Under the pieces are notes generated by a model that was not told where the DNA came from, ran no database searches, and saw only the letters and a list, made by a program, of their open reading frames with translations. From an uncultured Porticoccus sp. (GTDB taxonomy: Bacteria > Pseudomonadota > Gammaproteobacteria > Pseudomonadales > Porticoccaceae), in contig NZ_CAJXST010000004.1 in NCBI RefSeq assembly GCF_913061305.1, forward strand, positions 214,860-278,859: a DNA stretch of 64,000 bases, read 5' to 3'. Of the stretch, positions 37,541 to 49,478 are shown one piece after another. Within the stretch, counting starts at the first letter, position 1. Each line of letters opens with the position of its first letter. The position numbers were made by a program, and so were the translations under genes.

Positions 37541-37789
37541 TTACTCCTTGGCCAGCTGTGTATGGGTGCCATCACAAAGCGGTGGTGTGGCGGTACGTTT
37601 GCAGGTGCAGAAGGCGACCTTGCCGGTTCTGGTTGCCTGCCAGGGCCTTGGCTCAAAGGCCGTGCCTGTGTGCGAGCCATCGCAGAATGGTTGGTTCGCA
37701 CTTTTCCCACAGGCACACCACCAGTAGGTTTGCCCTTCTGTGACAGTCTGGATGATCGGTGTCATGCCGCCCAGTTCTGGTGTTGTCAC
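37541..37789 (-). CDS. Double-CDGSH iron-sulfur protein
   Basis: An 82-residue protein with two CDGSH motifs, each of the C-x-C-x8-C-x3-H type: Cys25, Cys27, Cys36, His40 (FCDGSH) and Cys61, Cys63, Cys72, His76 (LCDGTH). Each is expected to bind a [2Fe-2S] cluster with three Cys and one His. Tandem CDGSH proteins occur in many bacteria; suggested roles are redox or cluster transfer. The GTG start at 37789 has a GGGAGG ribosome binding site; an internal ATG at 37765 is the alternative. It lies between the DUF3108 and DUF3014 genes. Confidence 0.9.
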   Translation of the reverse strand: MTTPELGGMTPIIQTVTEGQTYWWCACGKSANQPFCDGSHTGTAFEPRPWQATRTGKVAFCTCKRTATPPLCDGTHTQLAKE

Positions 37790-37807
37790 GCGGACATCCT
37801 CCCGGTG

Positions 37808-38554
37808 CTAATGGCTGCCTGCGGTGATGGGTTTATTGTCCACTGTACCTTCTTTCAGGGTGATGCGGTGATCGTCATCATCTTCATTCTGCCAGATCTG
37901 CACCAGAAGATAATTCATATGCGGCGCAAACCACAGGTAGGTTTCCCGATCACTGTCCTTGCGGATACGGTGAACCTTGACGGCATTGATTGGACCCAAT
38001 GCTGTATCAACGATTTCCTCACCCATGATTTCAAAGTTGTACTGCTTTATTTTGCCGCGGTCAATTACCTGGTACTGCAAGGGGATCGTACCCTTGATCA
38101 GATCCCGTTGTAACTGGACCTGATAGGTCAGTTTGTCCAGATAGTCACTGTCCAGCTTGACCTGTCGCTGTTTCTTTTTTTTCTGATAATTGGCAACGCC
38201 CGCTGACCGGTCGTAGGTCAGTGACTCATTTTTCTTGATGCCGAAAATATTGCGTTCGTAGGTGTACTGTTGGCCAAGAATATTGCCTGTTGAATCAATT
38301 TTGAAGGTGCCCTTTTCGGTAATACTGGCCAGCAGGGTGTCAGCTTTGCTCACCAGTTTATAGCTATCTCCTTCCCTGACCAGATGCCGCTCCGCCTGGA
38401 TATCCATACCCTTGATGGTGGCATCGTAAACGAGATGATAGGGGGTCAGGGCCGGTTCTTTGGTCTCGGCGAGACACAGGCCTGAAAGCAGCGACAACAG
38501 GATCAGGCCTGTCAGCGGGATGGCAGATGGGGTGTGGCGACGAGTGTGGCGCAT
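37808..38554 (-). CDS. Periplasmic DUF3108 domain protein
   Basis: A 248-residue protein with a basic N-terminus and signal peptide (about 14-30, LLSLLSGLCLAE), then a DUF3108 domain predicted as beta-rich. Family-like segments are LTPYHLVYDATIKGMDI, GNILGQQYTYERN and RETYLWFAPHMNYLLVQI. Function unknown. In many Gammaproteobacteria a DUF3108 gene lies next to purN, as here (purN is 82 bp upstream). It is the probable first gene of a run ending in the GGDEF–EAL gene. Confidence 0.85.
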   Translation of the reverse strand: MRHTRRHTPSAIPLTGLILLSLLSGLCLAETKEPALTPYHLVYDATIKGMDIQAERHLVREGDSYKLVSKADTLLASITEKGTFKIDSTGNILGQQYTYERNIFGIKKNESLTYDRSAGVANYQKKKKQRQVKLDSDYLDKLTYQVQLQRDLIKGTIPLQYQVIDRGKIKQYNFEIMGEEIVDTALGPINAVKVHRIRKDSDRETYLWFAPHMNYLLVQIWQNEDDDDHRITLKEGTVDNKPITAGSH

Positions 38555-38636
38555 TAACTGTGAATTCCCTCAATTTTTGATGCTGGCAGTTTGTCAGACT
38601 CTTTGGATGCCATTTAGTTGTGAATATTTCAGTTAT

Positions 38637-39293
38637 TTATCCCTGGAAGGCGAATCCTGTGGGCGGCAGGGGTCGACCAAACAGGCAGGCCCTGCCGTTA
38701 CTCAGTGTCACCCTGCCCTGGCAATACCAGCGCACGGCCATCGGGTAAATCAGGTTTTCCTGCTCAAAGACACGGCTGCTCAGCGTTTCGGCAGTGTCAT
38801 CTTCCAGAATGGGGACTTCGGCCTGAATTATCGCCGGGCCACCGTCGAGCTCTGATGTGACGAAATGCACCGTGGCGCCGGTTTTGGTATCGCCGGCCTC
38901 AATGGCGCGCTGCTGGGTGTGCAGGCCGGGATATTTTGGCAGCAGGGATGGGTGGATGTTCATCATCATGCCCGCAAAGCGTTCGACAAATGCCGGGGTC
39001 AGAATACGCATGAAACCGCACAGCAGTATCAGGTTGGGTCTGTAGCCTTCCAGCAGGTCAGCCAGCGCCACATCGAAACTGTCCCGGTCGGGGAACTGCC
39101 GGTGGTCCAGCGCCTGGCAGGGCAAGCCGGCGGCCCTGGCTTTTTCCAGCCCGGGGGCATCGGGATTGTTGCTGATCACACAAACGATTTCGGCATCGAT
39201 CACGTTCATCTGTATCGCATCGATAAAGGATTGCAGGTTGCTCCCCTTACCGGAAATCAATATTGCCAGCCTTGGTTTGTAACTCTTATTCAT
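38637..39293 (-). CDS. purN: Phosphoribosylglycinamide formyltransferase
   Basis: PurN transfers a formyl group from 10-formyltetrahydrofolate to GAR, step three of purine synthesis. The 218-residue protein has the N-terminal LAILISGKGSNLQ, the catalytic-region segment LCGFMRILTPAFV and the HPSLLPKYPGLHT loop. The ATG at 39293 is preferred over an in-frame TTG at 39299. purM lies immediately upstream, so the two form an operon. Confidence 0.96.
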   Translation of the reverse strand: MNKSYKPRLAILISGKGSNLQSFIDAIQMNVIDAEIVCVISNNPDAPGLEKARAAGLPCQALDHRQFPDRDSFDVALADLLEGYRPNLILLCGFMRILTPAFVERFAGMMMNIHPSLLPKYPGLHTQQRAIEAGDTKTGATVHFVTSELDGGPAIIQAEVPILEDDTAETLSSRVFEQENLIYPMAVRWYCQGRVTLSNGRACLFGRPLPPTGFAFQG

Positions 39294-39304
39294 ATTCAAT
39301 CAGC

Positions 39305-40357
39305 CTATCCTAGTTGAACGCGTTGTTCGCCGGGTTCAGCATGGGCGATTTCGCCCATGACAAATGCTTCCTCGCCAGCGATGTGCAGTGTGTCCAGTGC
39401 CGTTTGCACGGCACTTTGTGGCACGCAGATCACCATGCCGACGCCGCAGTTAAAAGTGCGGTGCATTTCGGTGGCGTTGACATTGCCGTTGCGTTGCAGC
39501 CAGTCAAAAATGGCGGGCATCCGCCAGCTTTGGGTGTCGATGACAGCTTTGGCACTGTCCGGCAGAACCCGTGGAATATTTTCCAGCAGGCCGCCACCGG
39601 TAATGTGAGAAATCGCATGGACCGGCACGTGCGCGTGCTCCACCAGCCCCAGCAGGGTCTTGACATAAATTCGCGTGGGGGTGAGCAACAGTTCACCCAG
39701 CGGCTTGCCGTCGACCATTTCTGTGCGCGGGTCTGCGCCGGAGACTTCGATGATTTTGCGAATCAACGAATAACCGTTGGCGTGCGGGCCGGAGGAGGCC
39801 AGTCCGATCAGGGCATCGCCTACATGCACGGCACTGCCATCGATAATGCCGGACTTTTCGACAATCCCGACACAGAAGCCCGCCAGGTCGTAATCCTCGC
39901 CCTCATACATACCGGGCATTTCCGCCGTCTCGCCGCCCACCAGTGAGCAGCCTGCGAGTTCACAGCCCTGACCAATACCCGTGACGACGGCAGCAGCGGT
40001 ATCGACATGTAATTTGCCGGTGGCGTAATAATCGAGAAAGAACAGTGGCTCGGCACCGCAGACCACCAGATCGTTGACGCACATGGCCACCAGATCAATG
40101 CCGATGGTGTCATGGATACCGAGATCCATTGCCAGTTTCAGTTTGGTGCCGACACCGTCCGTGCCCGATACCAGCACCGGTTCCTTGTAGCCACTGGGCA
40201 GGCTGAACAATGCGCCGAATCCTCCCAGACCGGCCAGTACTTCAGGTCGGCGGGTGCGCTTGGCAACCTGTTTGATCCGTTCGACCAGGGCGTTGCCTGC
40301 GTCGATATCAACACCGGCATCTTTGTAGCTGAGAGAGGGTTGCTTGGGGTGACTCAT
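39305..40357 (-). CDS. purM: Phosphoribosylformylglycinamidine cyclo-ligase (AIR synthase)
   Basis: PurM closes the imidazole ring of AIR with ATP, step five of purine synthesis. 350 residues (E. coli 345). Visible segments are the N-terminal [20 protein letters not shown], the ATP-binding [12 protein letters not shown] and [21 protein letters not shown], and [11 protein letters not shown]. It is divergent from the DUF2066–hda pair across about 110 bp. No PurR-type palindrome was recognised in that gap. Confidence 0.97.
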   Translation of the reverse strand: MSHPKQPSLSYKDAGVDIDAGNALVERIKQVAKRTRRPEVLAGLGGFGALFSLPSGYKEPVLVSGTDGVGTKLKLAMDLGIHDTIGIDLVAMCVNDLVVCGAEPLFFLDYYATGKLHVDTAAAVVTGIGQGCELAGCSLVGGETAEMPGMYEGEDYDLAGFCVGIVEKSGIIDGSAVHVGDALIGLASSGPHANGYSLIRKIIEVSGADPRTEMVDGKPLGELLLTPTRIYVKTLLGLVEHAHVPVHAISHITGGGLLENIPRVLPDSAKAVIDTQSWRMPAIFDWLQRNGNVNATEMHRTFNCGVGMVICVPQSAVQTALDTLHIAGEEAFVMGEIAHAEPGEQRVQLG

Positions 40358-40468
40358 TGGCGGGCCTTGCTGGGTAGTGGGTGAAAAGGTGGGATATTTT
40401 ATATGAAAAGGCGGCGTCTGACAGTTAGATAATATGTCTATTTGCAGGCTGCTGTTACAATCCCGACC

Positions 40469-41569
40469 ATGAAAAATATCGCGCTGTTGAAGAATCTTGT
40501 CGCCCTGCTGTTTGCGGGGTTCTTTACCCTGCCCATTGCTGCGGCTCCGCTGGTCGATCTCTATGAGGCACTGGTGCCCGTACCGGATCAGAGCGATGCG
40601 GCCAGAGAGCGGGCGCTGAAGACCGGGCTGGAAAAAGTGCTGGTCAAGGTAACCGGCGACAGTCAGGTGCTGTTAAACACCCGGTTGGATAGTGCCACGG
40701 CAGAGCCCCGGCGTTATGTGACGGCATACAGTTACACGAGTTATCGCGATTCGTTGGCGGCGCCCAGTGAAGACGGCGCCGCGCCCAGAGCGGGTATGGC
40801 GATCAATATCCGTTATTCCGAACCGGCGATCGACCAGCTGTTGCGACGTCATCAGTTACAGATCTGGCCGGCAGAGCGTCCGTTGCTGCTGGCGTGGATT
40901 GTGGTAGATGATCCCGTTGCCGGAAAACAGTTTGTCACCAGCGAACAGCTGCCGAATGCCGATGCTGCGCTCAGTCAGTTGATGGCTGACCGGGGTGTGC
41001 CGCTGTTGCGGCCGATGTTTGATTTATCAGACAGCCAGATGCTGACAGAAGCGCAGGCCTGGGCATTTGACCAAGCGCGGCTGGCATCAGTTGCAGAACG
41101 CTACGATGTGGATTCCTGGCTGATTCTACGGGCCTATCGAAGCGCCACTGGCCAGTGGCGCGGTGCCTGGCTGTTGAATGTGGAGGGTGACGACAGTTTG
41201 CACAGCCTGGCCGCTGATTCCCTGCCAAAGCTGATCGCTGGCATGGTTCCTGCTGCGGCGGACAAGCTTGCCAGCCGTTACGCCTATGTACCCCAGGATA
41301 TCGCCCAGCAACTGGTTATTCGGCTGGATAACATCAACGATTACCGGGCCTACCGTGAAGCCACGGGATTTATCGAGTCCCTCGAACTGGTCCGGGCCCT
41401 GGCGGTAGACTATGTGGATGCCGATCAGGTTGGCCTGCGCGTTTCCGTGGAAGGCGAGGCCGCACTGTTGCTGGGTATGCTGCGTCGCGATAGCCGGATC
41501 AGTGAACATGAACCACCGATCGGACTTGTTCAGCCTGAGGGTTATTGGTTTAGCTGGAGACAGCCCTAG
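40469..41569 (+). CDS. Periplasmic DUF2066 domain protein
   Basis: A 366-residue protein with a signal peptide (about 6-28, [13 protein letters not shown]) and a DUF2066 domain. Family-like stretches are [13 protein letters not shown] and [19 protein letters not shown]. Function unknown. I use the ATG at 40469 rather than a TTG nine codons upstream. Its stop codon directly abuts the hda ATG, so the two genes are co-translated; the purM/DUF2066/hda order is widespread in Gammaproteobacteria. Confidence 0.86.
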   Translation: MKNIALLKNLVALLFAGFFTLPIAAAPLVDLYEALVPVPDQSDAARERALKTGLEKVLVKVTGDSQVLLNTRLDSATAEPRRYVTAYSYTSYRDSLAAPSEDGAAPRAGMAINIRYSEPAIDQLLRRHQLQIWPAERPLLLAWIVVDDPVAGKQFVTSEQLPNADAALSQLMADRGVPLLRPMFDLSDSQMLTEAQAWAFDQARLASVAERYDVDSWLILRAYRSATGQWRGAWLLNVEGDDSLHSLAADSLPKLIAGMVPAAADKLASRYAYVPQDIAQQLVIRLDNINDYRAYREATGFIESLELVRALAVDYVDADQVGLRVSVEGEAALLLGMLRRDSRISEHEPPIGLVQPEGYWFSWRQP

Positions 41570-42274
41570 ATGGCCGTCCAGCTCAGCTTGCCGATCAAGC
41601 TGAATGATGCCGCCACGTTCGAGAATTTTCTGATTCCCCCCGCTGATAACAGGCAGCTGCTGTTGACGCTGTTGCGCGACCAGTGGCCGCAGGGCAAAGA
41701 GCCGATCCTCTATCTTTGGGGGCGGCGCGGCAGCGGGGTTTCACACCTGCTCCAGGCCAGTTGTCACGCTGCCCACGCGCGCGGACTGCCCGTCCAGTAT
41801 CTGCCGTTATCCGTATTGATCGACTATCCCCCGGCAGAATTGCTCGATGAGCTGGAACAGCTGCCGCTAGTCTGCCTCGATGATGTTCAGTTGGCTGCGG
41901 GTCGGCGCGATTGGGAGGAAGCCCTGTTCGGGTTGCTCAACCGCATGCGGGATACCGGTAGTTGCCTGCTGGTGGGTGGTGACGCCGCACCGCGGGAGTT
42001 GCCAGTGGTTCTGCCGGACCTGCAGTCCAGACTCGGCTGGGGCCCGGTGTTTCAACTGGAGACGCCGGGGGATGCCCTGCGGGAGCAGGTGGTTCAGTTT
42101 CGTGCCATGCGCCGCGGTATGACACTGGATAACGGCGTGGCACGGTTTCTGGTGAACCGGGCCGGACGGGATTTGCACAGCCTGATGGATTGTCTCGATC
42201 AGCTGGAAAGCCGTTCCCTGCAGGACAAGCGGAGGCTCAGTATCCCGTTTGTGAAGCAGGTGTTTGGCTGGTAA
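41570..42274 (+). CDS. hda: DnaA regulatory inactivator Hda
   Basis: Hda binds the sliding clamp and stimulates hydrolysis of ATP-DnaA, preventing re-initiation of replication. The 234-residue AAA+ protein has the clamp-binding peptide QLSLPI at residues 4-9. Its P-loop is the degenerate GRRGSGVSH, with the usual lysine replaced, as is typical of Hda. Walker B reads VCLDDVQ. Sensor and arginine-finger regions are DnaA-like. It directly follows the DUF2066 gene. Confidence 0.94.
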   Translation: MAVQLSLPIKLNDAATFENFLIPPADNRQLLLTLLRDQWPQGKEPILYLWGRRGSGVSHLLQASCHAAHARGLPVQYLPLSVLIDYPPAELLDELEQLPLVCLDDVQLAAGRRDWEEALFGLLNRMRDTGSCLLVGGDAAPRELPVVLPDLQSRLGWGPVFQLETPGDALREQVVQFRAMRRGMTLDNGVARFLVNRAGRDLHSLMDCLDQLESRSLQDKRRLSIPFVKQVFGW

Positions 42275-42330
42275 TTAGCACGGCTCAGTGGTTAGCATTT
42301 GCGATGCCCTGCTTCGGGCGAGGCAAGAGC

Positions 42331-42813
42331 TTACTTTTCCGTCGTGGATGCTGTTGACAGCTGTTTCAGCAGTGCCGCCAGTTTTTCTTCTGTCTGGGGC
42401 CCCAGCAGAATCTGGCGGTAATTGCCAGCAGCGTCAATAACCAGCGTTTCCGGCAGTACACCACTGGGTTTGACGTTGAATTGCTGGCGGGGGTCGTCAA
42501 GCAGTACGGGAAAGTCTATTCCCAGCGCTGCGGCCTGCTGTTTCAGTGCCTCGCCAGTGACCCCGTCGAAGTTGACGGCCAGTAATTGTACCCGGTCGCT
42601 GTGGCTGCGCTGGAATTCATTGAGTTCCGGTATTTCCTCGCGGCAGGGCTTGCACCACTCGGCCCAGTAATTAATCAGTACCACTTTGCCGTGCAGCTGG
42701 TCGAAATCAATGTGACCGCCATCAAGCAGGGCATAACCCTGTTCCCCATCGCTGCAGCCGATGGCTGTCAGGAGTAATAAAGTTGTCAAGAATCGTATGG
42801 CACTGTGTTTCAA
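42331..42813 (-). CDS. TlpA-like thioredoxin-fold lipoprotein
   Basis: A 160-residue protein. The N-terminus has a lipoprotein-type signal ending in AIGC (Cys20), followed by a TlpA/AhpC-type thioredoxin domain with the active site WCKPC (Cys54, Cys57) and FPVLLDDPRQQFNV. It probably acts as a membrane-tethered disulfide reductase in the periplasm. I choose the TTG at 42813, because GGAGG lies 9 nt upstream and the signal peptide then starts at residue 1. A longer frame from 42903 would place 30 hydrophilic residues before the signal. It diverges from arsC. Confidence 0.86.
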   Translation of the reverse strand: MKHSAIRFLTTLLLLTAIGCSDGEQGYALLDGGHIDFDQLHGKVVLINYWAEWCKPCREEIPELNEFQRSHSDRVQLLAVNFDGVTGEALKQQAAALGIDFPVLLDDPRQQFNVKPSGVLPETLVIDAAGNYRQILLGPQTEEKLAALLKQLSTASTTEK

Positions 42814-42908
42814 TGGTGGCGTCCTCCCGCTTCGGTTTGTCTGTCTGGCCCCGTCCACCGGTTTGCAGCTAGAATGTATTTTTCTCAGGACTATTCTACA
42901 CAAACATT

Positions 42909-44261
<1,353 letters not shown>

Positions 44262-44265
<4 letters not shown>

Positions 44266-46115
44266 GTCGTGAAAAGCCGGGTATTTTTCGGCGGTTGTTC
44301 GGTTTTATCGGAAAGCTGGCCAGTGGTCTGCGGATATTGCTTAACATTCTTTTCTTACTGGTGGTGGTTGTTTTCATCCTCAGTATTTTTCGCAAGGATG
44401 TGCAACCGTTGCCGGAAAAAGCGGCCCTGCGCATTGCCCCGGGTGGCTTTCTGGTGGAGCAGAAAACCTATGTGGACCCACTGACCCAGCTGTTGCAGCA
44501 GAGTGGTCCGGCCGATGCGGAAACCCTGGTGCATGACCTCACTGAAGCCATTGATGAGGCCGCGGATGATCCCCGTATTACCTCGCTGGTGCTGGAGCTG
44601 GATTATCTGCTTGGCGGTGGTCTGACCAAGCTTGAGGAAGTCGCGCAGGCGCTCAGCAGGTTTCGTGAGAGCGGCAAGCCGATTATTGCGGTGGGTGACA
44701 GTTACACCCAGGAGCAGTACTACCTGGCCAGTTTTGCCGATGAGATCCACCTCAATCCGATGGGCGCTGTTCTGATTACCGGCTACGGCAATTATCCCAA
44801 CTATATCAAGGGTGCCCTCGATAAGCTTCGCATCAATGTCCATGTGTTCCGGGTGGGCAGTTACAAGGATGCCATAGAACCTTTTACCCGCACGGATATG
44901 TCTCCTGCCTCACGGGAACACAACAGCGCCTGGCTCAATGCGCTCTGGTCGGCGTATACCCGCCGGGTGGAAACCCAGCGCGAGCTGCCGGTGGATGCCA
45001 TCAATGATTATGTCAACAACCTGGTGAGCAAGCTTGAAGACCAGCGGGGTAATACCGCTGAAACGGCCGTTGCCAGCGGATTGGTGGACAAACTGTCGAC
45101 CCGCCCGCAGATGCTGGCCAGGTTGCAGGCGCTGGCAGGCAGTAACGACAAGGGTGGCTACCAGGCCGTGGATGTGGGTCGCTATCTGGGTCATACCCGT
45201 CGGGCCGAGGCAGCACAGGTGCTGCCCTCAACTGATAAGGTGGGGCTGATTGTAGCCAGGGGTGCGATACTGGATGGTGAGCATCCCGCCGGGACCATCG
45301 GCAGCGACAGTCTGGCAAAACTGTTCCAGCAGGTGCGCAAACAACAGTTCAAGGCTCTGGTGCTGCGTATTGACAGCCCTGGTGGCAGTGCGTTTGCCTC
45401 TGAAGTGATTCGTCAGGAGATGGTGCTGACCCGGCAGGCGGGTATCCCGGTAATTGTCTCCATGGGCTCTGTGGCGGCCTCCGGGGGTTACTGGATGGCG
45501 ATGGGCGCGAATCAGATATGGGCCAGTCCTACCACGATCACCGGTTCCATTGGTGTGTTTGGCGTGATCCCGACCTTTGAAAACAGCTTGGCCGCGCTGG
45601 GTATCAACAGCGATGGTATCGGCACCACCAATCTGGCCGACCTCTATCGTCTCGACCGACCCATGTCACCCCAGGCAAAACAACTTATCCAGTTTGGGGT
45701 CAACCATGTTTACGATCAGTTCCTTGCCATTGTCGCGGAGGCCCGCAACAGCACTCCGGAGAAAATCCATGATATCGCCCAGGGGCGGGTCTGGACCGGA
45801 GAAAAGGCAAAGGCGTTAGGTTTGGTTGACCATCTTGGCAACCTGCAAGAGGCGATGGATGCTGCGGCTCTGGCGGCCGGTCTCGACACCTACCAGACCG
45901 AAGAGGTAAAGAGTCCGATGGATTTCCGCGAGCAGCTGATGCGCCAGTTGTCCGGCAGCGTGGTGGGACAGTGGATCCGCTGGCTGCCGGCCGACTGGTT
46001 GCCGCAGGGTTTGTTGGCAGAGGTCTACGGTGCGACCAGAGAGCTGCAACTGCTGAATCGTTTTAATGACCCCCGCGGCCTCTACCTGCACTGCTTCGAA
46101 TGCACGGCGCAGTAG
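44262..46115 (+). CDS. sppA: Signal peptide peptidase SppA, 67-kDa type
   Basis: A 617-residue membrane-bound serine protease (E. coli 618) that digests cleaved signal peptides. One N-terminal membrane helix (about 25-43) is followed by tandem peptidase-fold halves. The Lys–Ser dyad is split between halves as in E. coli: Lys202 in VGSYKDAIEPF and Ser407 in SVAASGGYWMA. Start is in an ATGA overlap with the DUF2069 gene. A bidirectional terminator follows. Confidence 0.95.
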
Positions 46116-46150
46116 CGGTATTTAAGCTGCATAATAAAAAGCAGGGCAAT

Positions 46151-46179
46151 AAAAAAGCGGCCATCAGGCCGCTTTTTTT
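46151..46179. terminator. Bidirectional terminator between sppA and fdxA
   Basis: GCGGCC (46157-46162), loop ATCA and GGCCGC (46167-46172) are flanked by six A and seven T residues. It serves two converging genes. Confidence 0.93.
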
Positions 46180-46204
46180 ACGCTTGTGTACCGGACACCG
46201 GTGA

Positions 46205-46528
46205 TCAGCGCTCCAGATATTGCAACTTGTCGGGCACCCCGTCCCACTCTTCCGCGTCCGCTGGCGCCTCTTTCTTCTCGGTGATATTTGGCCACACTTC
46301 TGCCAGTTCGGCATTCAGTTCCAGGTAGACCTGCTGGTCGGTGGGCAATTCGTCCTCGGAGAATATCGCATCCACAGGGCATTCCGGTTCGCAGAGTGCG
46401 CAGTCAATACATTCGTCCGGGTGAATGACCAGAAAATTAGGGCCCTCGTAAAAGCAGTCCACCGGGCAAACTTCGACACAGTCAGTGTGTTTGCACTTGA
46501 TGCAGTTATCGCCGACAACAAAAGTCAT
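46205..46528 (-). CDS. fdxA: 7Fe ferredoxin FdxA
   Basis: A 107-residue ferredoxin with one [3Fe-4S] and one [4Fe-4S] cluster. The cysteines fall at 9, 12, 17, 21, 25, 40, 43, 46 and 50, the same pattern as Azotobacter ferredoxin I shifted by the initiator Met. The N-terminal half is almost identical to that protein ([19 protein letters not shown]). Function is electron transfer in oxidative or redox control. The fdxA–mutS neighbourhood is the Pseudomonas order. Confidence 0.96.
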   Translation of the reverse strand: MTFVVGDNCIKCKHTDCVEVCPVDCFYEGPNFLVIHPDECIDCALCEPECPVDAIFSEDELPTDQQVYLELNAELAEVWPNITEKKEAPADAEEWDGVPDKLQYLER

Positions 46529-46652
46529 GGGTTGCTCTCCGAAAAGCGGGTGATAGAACAGGCGCGCATTATACAGAAATAAAAACGGTTATTTAAACAA
46601 TCAGACCGGCAAATTAAATTCGGGGGCAGATTTTTGACTTCACTGGGTCGGA

Positions 46653-49235
46653 TCATCGCTCCCGAATGAGTTGTTTGAGTGCGTAGAGTTGCTCCAGCGC
46701 CTGTTTGGGGCTTAGTTCATCCGGCTCGATAGCGGCCAGCGTTTCCAGCAAGGCTGTTGAGAGCGGGTCGCGAAACAGCTCCTGTTGCCGGGGTTTGGCT
46801 GCCGGTCCCGCTGCCACCACCGGGCGCGCACCGGCTTCGAGACTGGCCAGCTCCAGCCGGGCCAGCGTGAGTACTTCCGCCGGAATGCCCGCCAGCTTGG
46901 CCACCTGGATACCGTAACTCTGGCTGGCGGGGCCCTCCTGTATGGCGTGGAGAAACACGATGTCATCGTTGTACTCGGTGGCATCCAGGTGGACATTGGC
47001 CACTCCAGTGGTTTTTTCCGGCAGCCCGGTGAGTTCAAAATAATGGGTGGCAAACAGGGTAAAGGCCTGGACCTTTTCCGCCAGCTGAACCGCGCAGGCC
47101 CAGGCCAGTGATAAGCCGTCAAAGGTGCTGGTACCGCGGCCAATTTCATCCATCAGCACCAGGCTTCGGGCCGTGGCATTGTGCAGAATATTGGCTGTTT
47201 CTGTCATTTCCACCATAAAGGTTGAACGGCCACCGGCCAGATCATCCGAGGAGCCGATGCGGGTGAAAATACGATCGACCAGACCAATTGTAGCGCTGGC
47301 GGCTGGCACACAGCTGCCGATATGGGCCAGCAAAACAATCAGTGCGGCCTGGCGCATATAGGTGGACTTGCCGCCCATATTGGGGCCGGTAATAACCAGC
47401 ATACGCCGCTGTTCGTCCAGGTTCAGGTCATTGGCGACAAAGGGTGTGTCCAGCACCTGTTCAACCACCGGGTGGCGACCACCACTGATCTCAATGCCCG
47501 GTTGCTCCGACAGGGAGGGTGGAATCAGACCGAGACTGTCGGCGCGTTCCGCGAGACAGACCAGTGCGTCGAGTTCGGCCACTGCTGCAGCGCTCTCCTG
47601 CAGCGGCAGGAGCTGTTCGTTGAGGGTTTCGAGCAGCGCTTCATAGAGGGCTTTCTCGCGGCTCAGGGCGCGACTTCTGGCACTCAGGGCCTTGTCCTCG
47701 AAGGTTTTCAGTTCGGGGGTGATATAGCGCTCGGCATTTTTCAGGGTCTGGCGCCGGATGTAGTGAGCGGGGGCCCGTTCAGACTGGCCGCGGGAAATTT
47801 CTATGTAGTAGCCATGCACCCGGTTATAGCCCACCTTGAGGGTGCTGATACCGGTGTTCGTTTTTTCCTGCTCTTCGAGATCCACCAGAAACTGGCCGGC
47901 ATTGCTGCTGAGATTGCGCAGCTCATCCAGTTCGGCGTCATAGCCCTCGGCAATCACGCCACCGTCGCGGATCACCACCGGTGGATTCTCGGCGATGGCC
48001 CCGGTCAGCAGGGCGACCAGCTCGGGGAACTCCCCGGCTTTGCGCAACAACTGTTGCAATGGCGCAGTATCTGACGAGGACAGTTCCCGCTGGATAGCGG
48101 GCAGGGTGCCGAGTGACTGCCGCAGCCGGGTCAGATCCCGTGGGCGGGCAGAGCGCAGGGCCACCCGCCCCAGAATGCGCTCCATATCGCCCACCTGCCT
48201 GAGGTGTTCCGCCACCGATTCATGGCAACCGTTCAAGCGCAGGGCGGCCACCACCTGCTGTCGACATTGCAGTGCAGCCAGATTGCGCAGGGGCCGGTTG
48301 ATCCAGCGATTCAACAGGCGGCTGCCCATTGCCGTGCTGGTGCTGTCCATCACCGACATCAGCGTATTATCCGTCGTGCCATTCAGGTTGATGCTCAATT
48401 CCAGATTGCGCCGGGTGGCGGCATCGAGAATAACGCTGTCGTCGCGGTTTTCATGGCTGATACTGCGAATATGGGGCAGGGCGGTGCGCTGGGTTTCCCT
48501 GGCGTATTGCAGCAGACAGCCGGCAGCGGAGAGCGCCAGCGGCAAATGATCGCAACCAAAGGCGGACAGATTCCGGGTGCCAAACTGGTCGGTTAACTGG
48601 CGCTGTGCCGTATCCCGGTCAAATTCCCAGGGCTGGCGATGGCGCAGGCCCCGTTGCTGGCTAACGAGTGCCGGGCAGGGGAAATCATCGGCGACCAGCA
48701 ACTCGGCGGGACTGAGCCGCTGCAATTCACTTTGCAAACTTTCCGGGCTATCCACCTCCAGCACCAGAAAACGACCGCTGCCGATATCCAGTGTTGCGAT
48801 GCCGAACAGATCATTGTGATGGGCGATGGCGGCCAGCAGATTGTCCCGCCGCTCTTCCAGCAGCGCTTCGTCGCTGATCGTGCCGGGGGTGACGATGCGA
48901 ACCACCTGGCGGTCCACCGGCCCCTTGCTGGTGGCCGGGTCACCAATCTGCTCGCAGATCGCCACCGATTCCCCCAGCTTGACCAGTCGTGCCAGATAGC
49001 CCTCCGCCGCATGGTAGGGAACCCCGGCCATCGGAATCGGCTGGCCCGCGGACTTGCCCCGGGCCGTCAGTGTGACATCCAGCAACCGCGCTGCCTTTTT
49101 GGCATCGTCGAAGAACAGCTCATAAAAATCACCCATGCGGTAGAACAACAACTCGTGGGGATGCTGGGCTTTGATGCGGAAATACTGCTGCATCATCGGG
49201 GTGTGTTGGGACAGGACGTCCGTCTGGGCTGTCAT
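46653..49235 (-). CDS. mutS: DNA mismatch repair protein MutS
   Basis: An 860-residue mismatch-recognition ATPase (E. coli 853). The N-terminal mismatch-binding motif [15 protein letters not shown] contains the Phe-x-Glu clamp. The ATPase has Walker [10 protein letters not shown], Walker [13 protein letters not shown] and the [10 protein letters not shown] segment. The C-terminal helical end ([16 protein letters not shown]) is also present. It is transcribed alone, 124 nt upstream of fdxA on the same strand. Confidence 0.97.
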   Translation of the reverse strand: MTAQTDVLSQHTPMMQQYFRIKAQHPHELLFYRMGDFYELFFDDAKKAARLLDVTLTARGKSAGQPIPMAGVPYHAAEGYLARLVKLGESVAICEQIGDPATSKGPVDRQVVRIVTPGTISDEALLEERRDNLLAAIAHHNDLFGIATLDIGSGRFLVLEVDSPESLQSELQRLSPAELLVADDFPCPALVSQQRGLRHRQPWEFDRDTAQRQLTDQFGTRNLSAFGCDHLPLALSAAGCLLQYARETQRTALPHIRSISHENRDDSVILDAATRRNLELSINLNGTTDNTLMSVMDSTSTAMGSRLLNRWINRPLRNLAALQCRQQVVAALRLNGCHESVAEHLRQVGDMERILGRVALRSARPRDLTRLRQSLGTLPAIQRELSSSDTAPLQQLLRKAGEFPELVALLTGAIAENPPVVIRDGGVIAEGYDAELDELRNLSSNAGQFLVDLEEQEKTNTGISTLKVGYNRVHGYYIEISRGQSERAPAHYIRRQTLKNAERYITPELKTFEDKALSARSRALSREKALYEALLETLNEQLLPLQESAAAVAELDALVCLAERADSLGLIPPSLSEQPGIEISGGRHPVVEQVLDTPFVANDLNLDEQRRMLVITGPNMGGKSTYMRQAALIVLLAHIGSCVPAASATIGLVDRIFTRIGSSDDLAGGRSTFMVEMTETANILHNATARSLVLMDEIGRGTSTFDGLSLAWACAVQLAEKVQAFTLFATHYFELTGLPEKTTGVANVHLDATEYNDDIVFLHAIQEGPASQSYGIQVAKLAGIPAEVLTLARLELASLEAGARPVVAAGPAAKPRQQELFRDPLSTALLETLAAIEPDELSPKQALEQLYALKQLIRER

Positions 49236-49478
49236 CGGTTTGCGGTGGTGCCTCTTATTCGCGCGGGAAAGCCGTCCATTCTACGACAAGGTCGGTGCAG
49301 TAAAAAACTGCTGACTTTGAGGGCCACTCTGAAATACTACCGGTTCTAGCACTGGAGCAGGCAATACCCAATTCGCATGACCTCCCGGTTAAATTATGTT
49401 TACGGATTGGCAGGCCCGCGGCTATTGCGGCATGCTGACCAATCACACACAGCGGGAAACCGGTTTCGGGAGAGCATC

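Noticed and set aside
40358..40468. PurR operator between purM and the DUF2066 gene
   Set aside because: No match to the PurR palindrome ACGCAAACGTTTTCGT was found.
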